Origin: SAR202 cluster bacterium bin22
GTDB taxonomy: Bacteria; Chloroflexota; Dehalococcoidia; Lucifugimonadales; UBA3495
Length of the DNA stretch: 64,000 bases
Assembly: GCA_002238505.1 (NCBI GenBank)
Contig: MPMM01000018.1
Span: 1-64,000, forward strand
Reading direction: 5' to 3'
In this document: one piece after another, positions 28,633 to 38,635 of the stretch
How positions within the stretch are numbered: position 1 is the stretch's first letter
Layout of the letters: each line of letters opens with the position of its first letter
Notes under the pieces: model-generated
Databases searched by the model: none
Told to the model about the DNA's origin: nothing
The model's input: the letters and a program-made list of their open reading frames with translations, nothing else
Translations under genes and position numbers: made by a program

Positions 28633-29775
28633 ATGACTCTATTGCCGGTGAGAAACCCGATATACATGGTGCCAAACTACAGTGTGACGGGAGATATTCT
28701 CTCCTTCAGCCGATGTGGTCTCCAATACCGATACCTCAATGGTAGTTCTCTGCCTCCATCTCGGCCAGTCCAGATGTGGTTCGGAGAATTCATCCATGGT
28801 GTGTTGGAACTGGCGACCAGGTACTTCCAAGAAGGCCATTTCGGGTCTTTGCCATGGGACAGTGCCCAGATTGACTCCCAAATATGCGCCCCTGTTGTCG
28901 CTAGATTGGCCACCGAGGGAAAAACGCCTCGAAGTCGAGCAGCAGAAGAAAATGCCCGGAATCGGGCGCTAGTGGCCATCAACCAGTTGGGACCAGACCT
29001 GTTCCCTCTGGTTGAAGCCGCGGAAGTATCGGTAAGTGGCACGAGGCGAATGCCCCCAAACACCCAGTACCGAGCGAGTTACTTCGAGATTACTGGCCGG
29101 ATCGACCTAGTAACGAGTTTTAGATTGGATGACTTTAAACCCGAAGAAAACCCAATAGTGGACGCTATCCGTGCCATGGTCCCCGAAGAATCCGCCAATG
29201 ACCCATTCGAAGTCTTGGTTGACTACAAGGGGACGCGCCGACCTTCGACATCCTCGGATGAGTGGCAATTGTACGAGCGCCAGCTACAAACCTATGCTTG
29301 GTTGAGGCAACGGCAGCCCAATAGCCTCCCGGTTGTTGCTGGATTGGTCATTTTTGTCAACGAACTCCTGCCCACCACCTCCGACATGACGAAGCTAGGG
29401 GTGGACATTAACAAGGGTGAAACCGACGTCATTCCCGAGCCCAATAGCTTGGACCAACAAATCGTCTTGGGAACCCGTCATGGCGACTCGCCGTTTGGCC
29501 TTTCGTGGGGCTACAGATTGGCAAGAGCTCTGAGGGTCGTTCCCGTGGATGACGCAAATCAGAAAGATGCTTTGGACAGGTTCGACGGCATAGTTGAGCA
29601 GATCGAATCAAGTGTTGACCAAGAGCTTTCGTCTGGGTCGATCCAACAGAGTTGGACTCCCCGTCCGGTGGATGAAACTTGCGTGGCCTGTGACTTCCAA
29701 ACGGTTTGTCCAATGTCCCCTTACCTGGGACCCGCTCTGGCACCCTTGGGTAGGAGGTCTCCTGACGATTTTTAG
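28633..29775 (+). CDS. PD-(D/E)XK (RecB/Cas4-like) nuclease with cysteine cluster
   Basis: SFSRCGLQYRYLNG; ITGRIDLV...VLVDYKGTRR; YERQLQTYAWL; CVACDFQTVCP. Confidence 0.8.
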   Translation: MTLLPVRNPIYMVPNYSVTGDILSFSRCGLQYRYLNGSSLPPSRPVQMWFGEFIHGVLELATRYFQEGHFGSLPWDSAQIDSQICAPVVARLATEGKTPRSRAAEENARNRALVAINQLGPDLFPLVEAAEVSVSGTRRMPPNTQYRASYFEITGRIDLVTSFRLDDFKPEENPIVDAIRAMVPEESANDPFEVLVDYKGTRRPSTSSDEWQLYERQLQTYAWLRQRQPNSLPVVAGLVIFVNELLPTTSDMTKLGVDINKGETDVIPEPNSLDQQIVLGTRHGDSPFGLSWGYRLARALRVVPVDDANQKDALDRFDGIVEQIESSVDQELSSGSIQQSWTPRPVDETCVACDFQTVCPMSPYLGPALAPLGRRSPDDF

Positions 29776-29843
29776 CTTGAAGACAGGTAGGTATGGCCAA
29801 CTTCGACGTATAACCACGGGCTGAGGAGCGCCATACGCGGACT

Positions 29844-31553
29844 TCAATATAGGCTGTCATGCAACATTAGGGTGTTGTGGGCGCCACGCCGCTTGTTCCG
29901 GTTTGCACCACGGAATATCAGCATGTGTATCCCTAAACTCGTACAGAATTTGCAAACGCACTTCTTCCAAGGACGTTCCTCAAGGGTTCGGCGGTATTTT
30001 GTCTCCATAGACTTGGTCTCGCTAGACCTGGCAAGGTGGCTATCGTAGTTGAGGACAGCATCAAGAACCTCGTTGATACCAACTTCGTCCCTGTCGTATT
30101 GGCAAAGAAAGTTCAAGACCTCCAGTTCTTCTTTCTCCAATTGCTCGATATCGGCCTCCATTTCATTTAGGCGGTTCCGCGTGCGGCCATCCTTGGTCAT
30201 GGGCACTCGGATGGCTGCGTACCAATTTCCGTCGGCGCCCAGATAATTTTGATCTGATCTAAGCCACGCCTTTCGGAAGTACGTAGCACTGTCGAAACTG
30301 TCAACTTTGAGCTCCCGGAAGAAGTCCTGCAAGCCGGGCCGAAAGATCCCAAAGAGATGAATCCACGGTCTGCGAGTTCGGGCATCGGCTGCTTTAGCCA
30401 CGGCGGCTACTATACTTTTGACCTCCGCGTCGCCTTTCGGGACAAGACCCCCTATCGCCAAGTGGCGGTACCCCATCTCGTAATAATGGTGGACTGACTG
30501 CGCATACTGGTCGGGGCTCAGAGCTTGAATCGTCCCAACGGGGTTGAATTGAACTTTCCGCCGTCTAGCGGATTCAATGAAAAGCTCAGCGTTGCGTCGA
30601 GTTAGGTCTACCCTCTCTAGTCTTTCGGCGATGCTTAACTCGATAGCTTTTCCTTCCCGGCTTATTTTCTGTGCAGGAATGTGGTCGACGGAAGCTCCAA
30701 AATCAAAGCCGTAAGATTCATAGAGTGCTACTGCCTGGTCGACGGAGATAGCCGGGATATCCTCATTGAGGTAGCTGAAGGCCCCACAGTCTCCGAACAG
30801 GTACTGAGAATCAGTCAGACCGTAATGGCTTCGAAGCGGTTTGGGTGATAGGGAACTGATTTCAGTGCCTTCCAGTCTGCGCAGTGGCCCCTTCTGCGAA
30901 CCTTGTTGAGCTAGGCTGACCAAAATTCCGTCGGACATCTGCTTGGGTTGCATGAGAACCGAACAATGTTTGTCGTTTCGCTCTTCACGTCTCGGAGCGG
31001 AAAAGGAATCGGACTCAAAATCAAAATCTGGGTCTAACAAGTCATCCCAATCTGGAAGAAAATATGTGAACCTGCCAGTACCTCCCTCTATATCAACTCT
31101 TAGTCGGCGGGGCGACTGTGAAGCCGAAAGAAAACTCTTGATCTTACTTAGTTTCTCTCCAATCCCTCCCTGGAAAACTTCATGCTTTATCCCGAGCCGC
31201 TCTAGGGCCGGTTTCACAGCAGGCAGGTAGTCCTTCCCCAAAGATACGTAAGCGGAATCGTGAGAAGCAGCCCATTTATAGAGGACCTCGGCGCACTCCG
31301 TTTCCTTGGCTCTAGCAGTTGCCACGTCCATTCGTTGGTCGTAATTCTCAATACCTTTGAGAATTCCGAACAACCCATGCTTCGCAGACAAGACGCCGAC
31401 AGATACATCCTGAGGCCAGTGATAATCTCGGAAGTGTTTTCTGAGGATTTGATAAGCAGGACCGTTATACCTGAACAGGGCTGGAAGCAAGCCGTCAGAA
31501 ACCTGCTTGCGGCCTGAGCAGGATAGGATCAAGAGTTTCTTGCTCAATGACAC
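29844..31553 (-). CDS. dpdA: DpdA/TgtA5-like DNA 7-deazaguanine transglycosylase with DUF6884-like N-terminus
   Basis: KKLLILSCSGRKQVSDG..PALFRYNGPAYQILRKHFRD; FGDCGAFSYLNEDIPAIS; ASVDHI; YRHLAIGGLVPKGDAEV; C-terminal CVCKFCTSLGIHMLIFRGANRNKRRGAHN. GTG start near 31553; ORF opens at 31610. Confidence 0.8.
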   Translation of the reverse strand: MSLSKKLLILSCSGRKQVSDGLLPALFRYNGPAYQILRKHFRDYHWPQDVSVGVLSAKHGLFGILKGIENYDQRMDVATARAKETECAEVLYKWAASHDSAYVSLGKDYLPAVKPALERLGIKHEVFQGGIGEKLSKIKSFLSASQSPRRLRVDIEGGTGRFTYFLPDWDDLLDPDFDFESDSFSAPRREERNDKHCSVLMQPKQMSDGILVSLAQQGSQKGPLRRLEGTEISSLSPKPLRSHYGLTDSQYLFGDCGAFSYLNEDIPAISVDQAVALYESYGFDFGASVDHIPAQKISREGKAIELSIAERLERVDLTRRNAELFIESARRRKVQFNPVGTIQALSPDQYAQSVHHYYEMGYRHLAIGGLVPKGDAEVKSIVAAVAKAADARTRRPWIHLFGIFRPGLQDFFRELKVDSFDSATYFRKAWLRSDQNYLGADGNWYAAIRVPMTKDGRTRNRLNEMEADIEQLEKEELEVLNFLCQYDRDEVGINEVLDAVLNYDSHLARSSETKSMETKYRRTLEERPWKKCVCKFCTSLGIHMLIFRGANRNKRRGAHNTLMLHDSLY

Positions 31554-31761
31554 TACCTCTTTGCCAAAATGGGTTGAGCATCGCTCGTTCTGTAGTCTGG
31601 CCACACGCACAGTTCAAACCGACCTTGGATGTGCAAGGCAAATAGGACTTTCGCTAAGCCGAGACAGAGTCAAGTTCGCAACATCATCTTTAGGTTGTGT
31701 TCAGACATCCAGTCACTTGTACGATTACAAGCATCCCCCACGAACAGCGCCTGGCGAGGTA

Positions 31762-34302
31762 TCAGGCTTTGTAAGTGCCTCCCAGCGTTGCCAGCGCCTC
31801 GGGAAACTCGGCTTCGTGGAAAACGAGGCGGAATGTACCCTTGGCCGGCCCGTCCTTGATGGTCATTGTTCCACAGTTGAAGGCGTTTTGGAGCGTCTCA
31901 AGCACTCGCTGTTTGTAGTCGGTATCCGGGTTGCCGCGCAGGTGCTCACCTTTGGTTTCGAAGACCAACACATGAGGTTTGCCCTTGGTTTCACCGCCCA
32001 TAGCCACGAAATCAGGCCAGATTCGTTCCTGTTTCCAGCCCCGGAGATAGTAGTCTCCACGCTGTCGGACTGCCACCCGGTGCCACCATTTCAGCGCCTT
32101 CTGTTCATCTAGGTAGCGGGCGAAGTTACGTTCCAGAGTTGAATCGAACTGCTGTGCATATACAGGTTCAAACAGACTGAGTTGTACCTGTCTCCCGTCG
32201 TTCCCCGCCAGGAGCGCCGCATCGCTGGCTATGGGTATTTCGTAGCTTTCGACCATGCGGAAATTCGGTTGGCGCCCCTCCAGGTCAAAGCGTATCTGGC
32301 CGTCGCGCAACTTGTCGCGGAAGATTTTTTCTGCCTGAAGTAGCAACTGATTCGACACATGGTCTCTTAGCGCGAATGCCAGGTAGGAACGGCGGTCATA
32401 GATTTCGTCGTCTGTGTCGCCGTCGTCTCGAAGTTTCTCCACAAATTGCTGTGAGATCCGAGCCGCTTGCCACGGATTCGGAACCACATCTGACAACCGG
32501 CGGGCAAACCAGTTTAACTGAACATCCTTGGCAATGTTCAGTTCTGTCTCAGGATGAAAAACGGGAAGCGCATTACCGACGTCAACGCTTGCGGATTGCC
32601 GGACAGCCCTGTCCGGGAGGCTGCTCTTTGGGTCGGGAGGCTCAATCGTGTTCCAGTCAATTTCCGGTAGTATATGGGCCTGGTAATCCAACTCGCCCCA
32701 CCCTTCACCACGCTGATGTAGAACCAGAGGAAGGAAGATATCCTTGCCCTCAAACCCTTCCCGCCGCTGTAGGGTGATGCGCCGGAAGTCAGTCGAGTCA
32801 CTGGTCACTGCGTCCCCCAGGCCAGTCAAGCCCTCTTCTTCCAAACCTTGTTTGACCTGCGCCACCGCGTCGCCAACGCTTGTGTTCCAGCAGTAGACGT
32901 AGCACTGGTCCAAGGACTCCCGTCCGGTACGCCGGGCGTGAGGCTGACGCATCACTCGGCCCACCAACTGAGTGATGGCTCGCTGGGCGCGGGTGTTGTC
33001 CAGCATCACCAACAAATAGGCAAAGGGGCAATCCCAACCCTCCATAAGGGCGGCCCTGGTGATTACCCATCGTACTGGAGAAAACTCCGACAACAGGTCT
33101 TCACGGCGTAATTCGTCCAGCTCAGAGGATTTCACGGCAATGGAGTCTTCGGACACCCCCAGGTTCTGGGTCAGATACTCCCTCACGTCCTCCGAGTGGA
33201 CACGCTCCCCATCCCTCTGGTCCCTGCCCGTGCGCTCTACCCGCACAACGGCTATTGGGCGAATGTAACGGCCTGCGCTCATCTGCAACGAATTCGCTTC
33301 CGTATCAAGGCGCTCCAGTTCGTCGTGGGCCTGGGCTAAGGTGAAATGCCAGTCGGCGTTGGTGAAGGACGTCACCTGAACCGGGAGTTTAATCATCTCC
33401 TCGTTTTTCAGTTCCACTCCGGTAATATCAACCAGCAGGTTGCTAATCCCCTGGTTTGGCGTAGCGGAAAGTTCAATCACCAGGCTGGGATCCAAGCGGC
33501 TGACCGACCGCGCAAACTCTTCGTTGGCCTCCAAGTTGCGAGCGCCATAAGCCTTGTGCGCCTCATCCAGTATCACCACCGGGCGCAGCATCTTGAAGAC
33601 GTTGAAAAGACTGTGCTTCACCGGGCCGTCGTCGGTAATCCGCTCCAAATCAGGATAGTCATTGAGCAGCCTGGCGTCGCCGAGCAAGTCGTCGCTGTCC
33701 GGGAAGAGCGTGGGATAACGTCCCGAGTCACGGAACATCCGCAGAAAATCGCGGCCCCGCTGCCGATTGGCGGCCGGCAACATCAGCAGCATGACGCAAA
33801 GGTAATTTTCTATGTCCGCCTTAGTGAACAATTCTTCTTTTTCGAGCAGCTTGACCCTTCCCGCACTGGCGATTTCCAGCATTTGCCTGTAGGGGTGCTC
33901 CCGGCTCCGCAATGCGGCTTTGGTCTGTTCGTAAATGGCCCGAGTTGGCATGACCCACAGCGTCAGGCCGGTTTGCCGCCGGAGCCGCTGCAACGCAGCG
34001 GCGGCGAGAAGGGTCTTGCCGCCCCCCGTAGGCACTTTGAAGCAAATATGGGGGACGGGCCGGTTGGCATCATCGGTGCGGCTGACGTACTCACCGGCGG
34101 AATCTGCGACACGTCCAGCATCCTTCAACTGCTGCCATGCAATCTTGGGATAGTTGTAAAGGTCTTCGGAAATCGTGATGGCAGGACCTGCTTGCTTGAG
34201 AGCGTTGATGGCGGTTTGGGACTGCAATCGTGCTGAAGTGAGCGCATCCAGCCAAGCAGTAAAAGCTTCGAGCGAATTGGTTTGGTAGTCTTTCAACTCC
34301 AT
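31762..34302 (-). CDS. res: Type III R-M Res subunit (DEAD helicase plus nuclease)
   Basis: CFKVPTGGGKTLLAAAALQ; ILDEAHKAYG; LSATPNQG; C-terminal VFETKGEHLRGNPDTDYKQRVLETL. Confidence 0.9.
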   Translation of the reverse strand: MELKDYQTNSLEAFTAWLDALTSARLQSQTAINALKQAGPAITISEDLYNYPKIAWQQLKDAGRVADSAGEYVSRTDDANRPVPHICFKVPTGGGKTLLAAAALQRLRRQTGLTLWVMPTRAIYEQTKAALRSREHPYRQMLEIASAGRVKLLEKEELFTKADIENYLCVMLLMLPAANRQRGRDFLRMFRDSGRYPTLFPDSDDLLGDARLLNDYPDLERITDDGPVKHSLFNVFKMLRPVVILDEAHKAYGARNLEANEEFARSVSRLDPSLVIELSATPNQGISNLLVDITGVELKNEEMIKLPVQVTSFTNADWHFTLAQAHDELERLDTEANSLQMSAGRYIRPIAVVRVERTGRDQRDGERVHSEDVREYLTQNLGVSEDSIAVKSSELDELRREDLLSEFSPVRWVITRAALMEGWDCPFAYLLVMLDNTRAQRAITQLVGRVMRQPHARRTGRESLDQCYVYCWNTSVGDAVAQVKQGLEEEGLTGLGDAVTSDSTDFRRITLQRREGFEGKDIFLPLVLHQRGEGWGELDYQAHILPEIDWNTIEPPDPKSSLPDRAVRQSASVDVGNALPVFHPETELNIAKDVQLNWFARRLSDVVPNPWQAARISQQFVEKLRDDGDTDDEIYDRRSYLAFALRDHVSNQLLLQAEKIFRDKLRDGQIRFDLEGRQPNFRMVESYEIPIASDAALLAGNDGRQVQLSLFEPVYAQQFDSTLERNFARYLDEQKALKWWHRVAVRQRGDYYLRGWKQERIWPDFVAMGGETKGKPHVLVFETKGEHLRGNPDTDYKQRVLETLQNAFNCGTMTIKDGPAKGTFRLVFHEAEFPEALATLGGTYKA

Positions 34303-34312
34303 ACCAAACCCC

Positions 34313-35848
34313 CTATTGTCCTGCCTTGTGAATCTCGTAAGGCAACTGGGAGAATGTGACTCCCATAGATGTCAACTCCCGCTGCCCGATGTACTTGCCC
34401 GGCCCGAAGACGACGGCTTTCCTGCCTTCCTTCTGGCTAAGTGCGCTGATGCGAATCGCTCGCTCCTCATTCAACATCCCGCCATTGTTTTTGAGATAAT
34501 CCAAGTCAGGTTCGTACAACAGGTGGTAGTTGGTCGTGTCGCTGCTGTAAAACAGACCATCGTCGTTCTGTGGAGAAATTGTCGAGGCGCCGACAGAAAG
34601 CCCGGCCGACGTATGGAGCAAGTAAGCCGCCAGTGCTGAATATTCCGGCAGTGAGTCGCCGGTTAACATTCCCTCCACGTCAATCGGATCGCCCAGCGTG
34701 CAGTAGGTGAAGGAGCCACCGAAACCTTCTTGTCTCGATGCATCCCTAGCGCCGGGAATACCGTTGATAACCCGGCGCACCCGCTCGGCGGTAATGGTGT
34801 CGGCGTAGTCCTCACACTCCACTAGAATGAACTTGCGATTGCCTCCATCCTCCTGATTCAAAGCAAGGACGGCGTGGGCAGTTGTGCCAGAGCCTGCGAA
34901 GGAATCTAGGACGATGGCATCCGAGTCATCAAGCATAGTTAAGATCCGCTGAATAAGAGCTACGTTCTTTTCTCCATTAGGAAAGTTAAAGCGCGTATCG
35001 TATTCCTGAATGTCCGTCCAGTTAGTATCCAGCATTGTGCTGGTACTGGCATCAAGCAAATACTGTGGTGCCCCAGTACGTGGATTGGGGCGCAGTTTGC
35101 CATCAGCGACAAGTTCTTCTGCCCTCTCCTGAGAATACATCCAATGCCTTCCAGTTGGGGGAGTAGTTCCGAAGAGTTCGTACTCCATTGACGGACGAAT
35201 TCCGGGTGCATCAAATGCGTGCCAGCGTGCGGCTTTTTCATGAAATGTTGTCGGTGGGATGATCAACCCATCCGTGGATTTGGAATAAAACAGAACAAAG
35301 TTATACCCTTCGTTTAGCGCCCTTATATGTTCACGCTCTCTAATGTTTTTCTTTACACGAGCAACTGCAATAATATTACGGAAATTGCTTTCTCCAAAAA
35401 TCTCATCCATAAGCATCCGCAAATGGTGTTGCTCGTTGTCGTCAATGGATACAAAAACCACGCCATCATCGGCCAGCAATTCCTTTAAGAGATGGAGCCG
35501 CGGCCACATCATACAAAGCCACTTGTCATGCCGCTCGAGGTCTTCTCCGTCAACCGGGCTTTGCTGGTTGAACCATTCCTTGAACAGCGGGCCGTTCACA
35601 TTGTCGTTATAGACCCAACCCTCGTTGCCGGTGTTGTAGGGCGGGTCAATGTAGATGCACTTGACTTTGCCGGCATAGCGGGGTAGTAGCGCCTTCAGGG
35701 CGTGCAAATTGTCGCCGTGGATGATGAGGTTGTCATCAGCATCAGCTAGGTTCAGCGACTTTTCCGGGTCGGCAACGAGCGGCCGGTAGGGAACGGTCAG
35801 GTGGTGGGCGTAGATGTGCTGCTTGCCCTTGAAGTCCAACGTCGGCAT
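34313..35848 (-). CDS. mod: Type III R-M Mod DNA methyltransferase
   Basis: CIYIDPPYNTGNEGWVYNDNVNGP; LDSFAGSGTTAHAVLALNQEDGGNRKFILVECEDYADTI. Confidence 0.93.
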   Translation of the reverse strand: MPTLDFKGKQHIYAHHLTVPYRPLVADPEKSLNLADADDNLIIHGDNLHALKALLPRYAGKVKCIYIDPPYNTGNEGWVYNDNVNGPLFKEWFNQQSPVDGEDLERHDKWLCMMWPRLHLLKELLADDGVVFVSIDDNEQHHLRMLMDEIFGESNFRNIIAVARVKKNIREREHIRALNEGYNFVLFYSKSTDGLIIPPTTFHEKAARWHAFDAPGIRPSMEYELFGTTPPTGRHWMYSQERAEELVADGKLRPNPRTGAPQYLLDASTSTMLDTNWTDIQEYDTRFNFPNGEKNVALIQRILTMLDDSDAIVLDSFAGSGTTAHAVLALNQEDGGNRKFILVECEDYADTITAERVRRVINGIPGARDASRQEGFGGSFTYCTLGDPIDVEGMLTGDSLPEYSALAAYLLHTSAGLSVGASTISPQNDDGLFYSSDTTNYHLLYEPDLDYLKNNGGMLNEERAIRISALSQKEGRKAVVFGPGKYIGQRELTSMGVTFSQLPYEIHKAGQ

Positions 35849-35859
35849 AGCTGCTCTCC

Positions 35860-36264
35860 CTATGGAATCGGAAAGCCCAAGTCGCGGGCCACGGTTTCCT
35901 GTTGCTCGTCCAGCGTGATGAAAGCTATCTCACTCTGCAAGACATCCATGAAAAACAAAGCCGTGGCAAGGTGCCAAACGCGAGCCGGGGAAAGTTCGGA
36001 AATTTCCAACACTCTCGCCATTTCAGCGTCCATCCTGCGATTCGGGAAAATCCAAGCGATACTGGATACCGAACTCGTGTCGAAGTCCTCCTGCTCCCGC
36101 TTGAATGCTACCCGCAGTTCCGCTTCAAGAAAGTCCGATGACATCAGATGGGGGAACGCATCGAGCCGCCGACGCGTGGAACTTTGGAACAGTACCTCGC
36201 CTAGAACCTCGGGTATCAACGCGGACGGATCGACATACGCTACCAACGGCATTTGTGGCGTCAT
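35860..36264 (-). CDS. PIN-domain protein (putative VapC-type toxin)
   Basis: AYVDPSALIPEVLGE...MSSDFLEAELRVAF; LSPARVWHLATALFF; FITLDEQQETVARDLGF. Confidence 0.75.
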   Translation of the reverse strand: MTPQMPLVAYVDPSALIPEVLGEVLFQSSTRRRLDAFPHLMSSDFLEAELRVAFKREQEDFDTSSVSSIAWIFPNRRMDAEMARVLEISELSPARVWHLATALFFMDVLQSEIAFITLDEQQETVARDLGFPIP

Positions 36265-36284
36265 CGGTTCTCGGCCACCTGTGA

Positions 36285-36596
36285 TTAGGCTCGTGCTTTA
36301 AGAAACCGCTCCAGGGCGCCAGGAACGTGAACGACCGGGCGCAGAGTTTCTCTTGGACCGTCGCCTCCGCTCAGGATTCTCTGGGACCGCAACTCCGTCA
36401 GCTTTTTCTCGAGGGCGCTAGGCTCTGTGGGAGTATTGGGTGCTAAGGCATTCTCGGCAGGCCCTCTTTCATGGTGGAGGGAATTGTCGCCGGTGCTCAT
36501 AGAATCTCCGTTACTATTTTTCGGGGCAATGATACCGTCCCGATACCCCGGTAATCGCCCCTGAGTGTCGAGTCTTGGAAAAGTTTCTGTGCTCAC
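36285..36596 (-). CDS. Putative antitoxin partner of the PIN protein
   Basis: Immediately upstream of the PIN gene on the same strand; 103 aa. Confidence 0.45.
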   Translation of the reverse strand: MSTETFPRLDTQGRLPGYRDGIIAPKNSNGDSMSTGDNSLHHERGPAENALAPNTPTEPSALEKKLTELRSQRILSGGDGPRETLRPVVHVPGALERFLKARA

Positions 36597-36705
36597 TCAA
36601 TCTTACCAGAGGCATTCGGATCGTGCATCGAATTCTTGGGTGTCAAACAGGGCAAACGCATTCTAGATTTGGATGCTTACTGTCACCCTTCAATCACAGG
36701 GTGCA

Positions 36706-38635
36706 CTAGAAATCTGGCCGAAAACCCCGGCTGACTGGGCAGTGGGTTATAATTCGGGCGAACTGAGTTAGCGGAGCGAGACGATGCTGGGAGAGCGTTC
36801 GGAGCAGAGGGGTCTGTGGGAAGCGGACCGGTTGTACCTTGACCACGTGGGGCGGGACACCTTCTACGGTCTGCTGGCCTCGCTGCGGGGCCGGTTGTTC
36901 CGGGACGCGGATTTCGCCGAGTTCTATTGTGCCGACAACGGGCGGGACAGCGTGCCGCCCAGCCTGCTGGCCACGGCCCTGCTGTTGCAGACCCACGACA
37001 AGGTGAGCGACGCCGAGGCCAAGGCCCGAGCGGACTTCGACATCCGGTGGAAGGTGGCCCTGGGGATAGAGGTAGAGGACAGGCCCTTCGCCAAGAGCAC
37101 GCTGCAGGTGTTCCGCGCCCAGCTGATCCTGCACGAAAAGGTGCGGGAGGTATTCGAGTCCAGCCTTCGGCTGGCCCGGGAGTCGGGCTACCTGAAAAGA
37201 CGGAGCATGAAGGTGGCGCTGGACACGACCAACATCCTGGGCCGGGGCGCGGTGAAGGACACCTACAATCTGTTGGCCGACGGGATCGTCAAGTTGATGC
37301 GGACGCTGGCAGCCGTGGAGCAGACCAAAGTCAAAGAATGGGCCCAGGCCCAGGGATACCAGCGGCACCTGGCCTCCAGCATCAAGGGCGAGGCGGCCAT
37401 AGACTGGAGCAACAGAGGGGCGCGTCAGGCGCTGCTGGCTGGGATTGTGCGAGATGCGGACCGGCTGCTGGAATTGTCGCGGCAGGCCCAGGGAGAGTTG
37501 GGGGAGGACAGCGCTGAGCGGCAGCAAATCGTGGCGGCGGCGGAACTGCTGGGGCAGTTGCTGCTCCAGGACATTGAGCGCCAGAGCCCAGATGGCGATG
37601 GAGAGGGCGACGGAGAGGGCGACGGCGATGACGGAGTGAGTCTCAGGGACGGGGTGAGTCGGGACCGGATGATGTCGGTGCACGACCCACAGATGCGCCA
37701 CGGGCACAAGAGCAGCAGCCGGCGCTTCGACGGGCACAAGGCGGCCATCATCGTGGACACCGATACCCAGTTGATCACCGCGGTGGATGTATTGCCCGGC
37801 AACGCTCCGGACAACCTGGGGGCGCTGGAACTGGTGGAGGAGAGCGAGACCAACGCCGGTTTGCCGGTGGCAGAAGCCGTGGGCGATGCCGCCTATGGCG
37901 ACGGAGCTACCAGGCAGACCTTCGCCGACGCGGGACGGCGGTTGGTGGCCCGAGTGCCAGGTCGGCCCAACCGGAAGCACTTTCCCAAGGATGACTTTGT
38001 CATTGACCTGGCGGCGGACAGTTGCTCCTGTCCGGCGGGACAGGTCACCCACACCATGGTGCCGGCGGGACGGCGTACGGATGCCGCGGGGCGGGTCCAC
38101 CGCTTGCGGGCCTTCCAGTTCGACGGGGCGGTATGTCGGACATGTCCACTGCGCCCTCAATGCATCGCAGCTAAAGGCAGGAAGGGACGACGGGTGCTGA
38201 TACATCCTCAGGAAGCCCTGTTGCAGCAGGCCCGGGCTTTGCAACAGAGCGCCGGATATGACGAATATCGGGCGCGCCGAGTGGTGGTGGAACACCGGTT
38301 GGCCCGGCTGGTCCACCTGGGCATCCGCCAGGCCCGCTATTTTGGCAGAGTCAAGACGAAATTCCAGCTGTACCTGGCGGCCACGGTGGCCAACCTGACC
38401 CTGGTGGCGGGGGAAATCGGTCTGTCGGACAGTGTCGGCGGCGGCGTAGAGACCCACCGCGCCGTCCCCAGTGATGTCAATGATGTCCAGGCTGTTTCCC
38501 ACGGTGTTGCCGCCCATGCTGCGGCCATTTTTGGCGCGGTCCGGCTCGGACAGCTGTGGTCCCAGATTCTGTTTGCCTCGGCTCTACTGCCGAAAGCCCC
38601 CTCCCCATCCAGGGCTTTTCGGCCCGGTTTCTAGT
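36706..38635 (+). mobile_element. IS1182-family-like insertion sequence
   Basis: Near-terminal inverted repeats actagaaatctggccgaaaaccccgg (left) and actagaaaccgggccgaaaagccctgg (right, reverse complement) flank the transposase ORF. Confidence 0.8.
36784..38634 (+). CDS. IS1182-family transposase
   Basis: PPSLLATALLLQTHDKVSDAEAKARADFDIRWKVALGIEVEDRPFAKSTLQVFRAQL...DTTNILGRGAVKDTYNLLADGI. Confidence 0.88.
   Translation: MLGERSEQRGLWEADRLYLDHVGRDTFYGLLASLRGRLFRDADFAEFYCADNGRDSVPPSLLATALLLQTHDKVSDAEAKARADFDIRWKVALGIEVEDRPFAKSTLQVFRAQLILHEKVREVFESSLRLARESGYLKRRSMKVALDTTNILGRGAVKDTYNLLADGIVKLMRTLAAVEQTKVKEWAQAQGYQRHLASSIKGEAAIDWSNRGARQALLAGIVRDADRLLELSRQAQGELGEDSAERQQIVAAAELLGQLLLQDIERQSPDGDGEGDGEGDGDDGVSLRDGVSRDRMMSVHDPQMRHGHKSSSRRFDGHKAAIIVDTDTQLITAVDVLPGNAPDNLGALELVEESETNAGLPVAEAVGDAAYGDGATRQTFADAGRRLVARVPGRPNRKHFPKDDFVIDLAADSCSCPAGQVTHTMVPAGRRTDAAGRVHRLRAFQFDGAVCRTCPLRPQCIAAKGRKGRRVLIHPQEALLQQARALQQSAGYDEYRARRVVVEHRLARLVHLGIRQARYFGRVKTKFQLYLAATVANLTLVAGEIGLSDSVGGGVETHRAVPSDVNDVQAVSHGVAAHAAAIFGAVRLGQLWSQILFASALLPKAPSPSRAFRPGF

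Noticed and set aside
29844-31553. Housekeeping queuosine tRNA-guanine transglycosylase (Tgt)
   Set aside because: The DUF6884-like N-terminus, the NRNKRRGxHN C-terminus and the defence-island context fit DpdA/TgtA5 better, though phylogeny is needed
33346-34236. 296-aa + strand ORF
   Set aside because: Antisense to the type III res gene
36706-38517. 603-aa minus-strand ORF
   Set aside because: Antisense to the IS1182 transposase; its translation shows no family features
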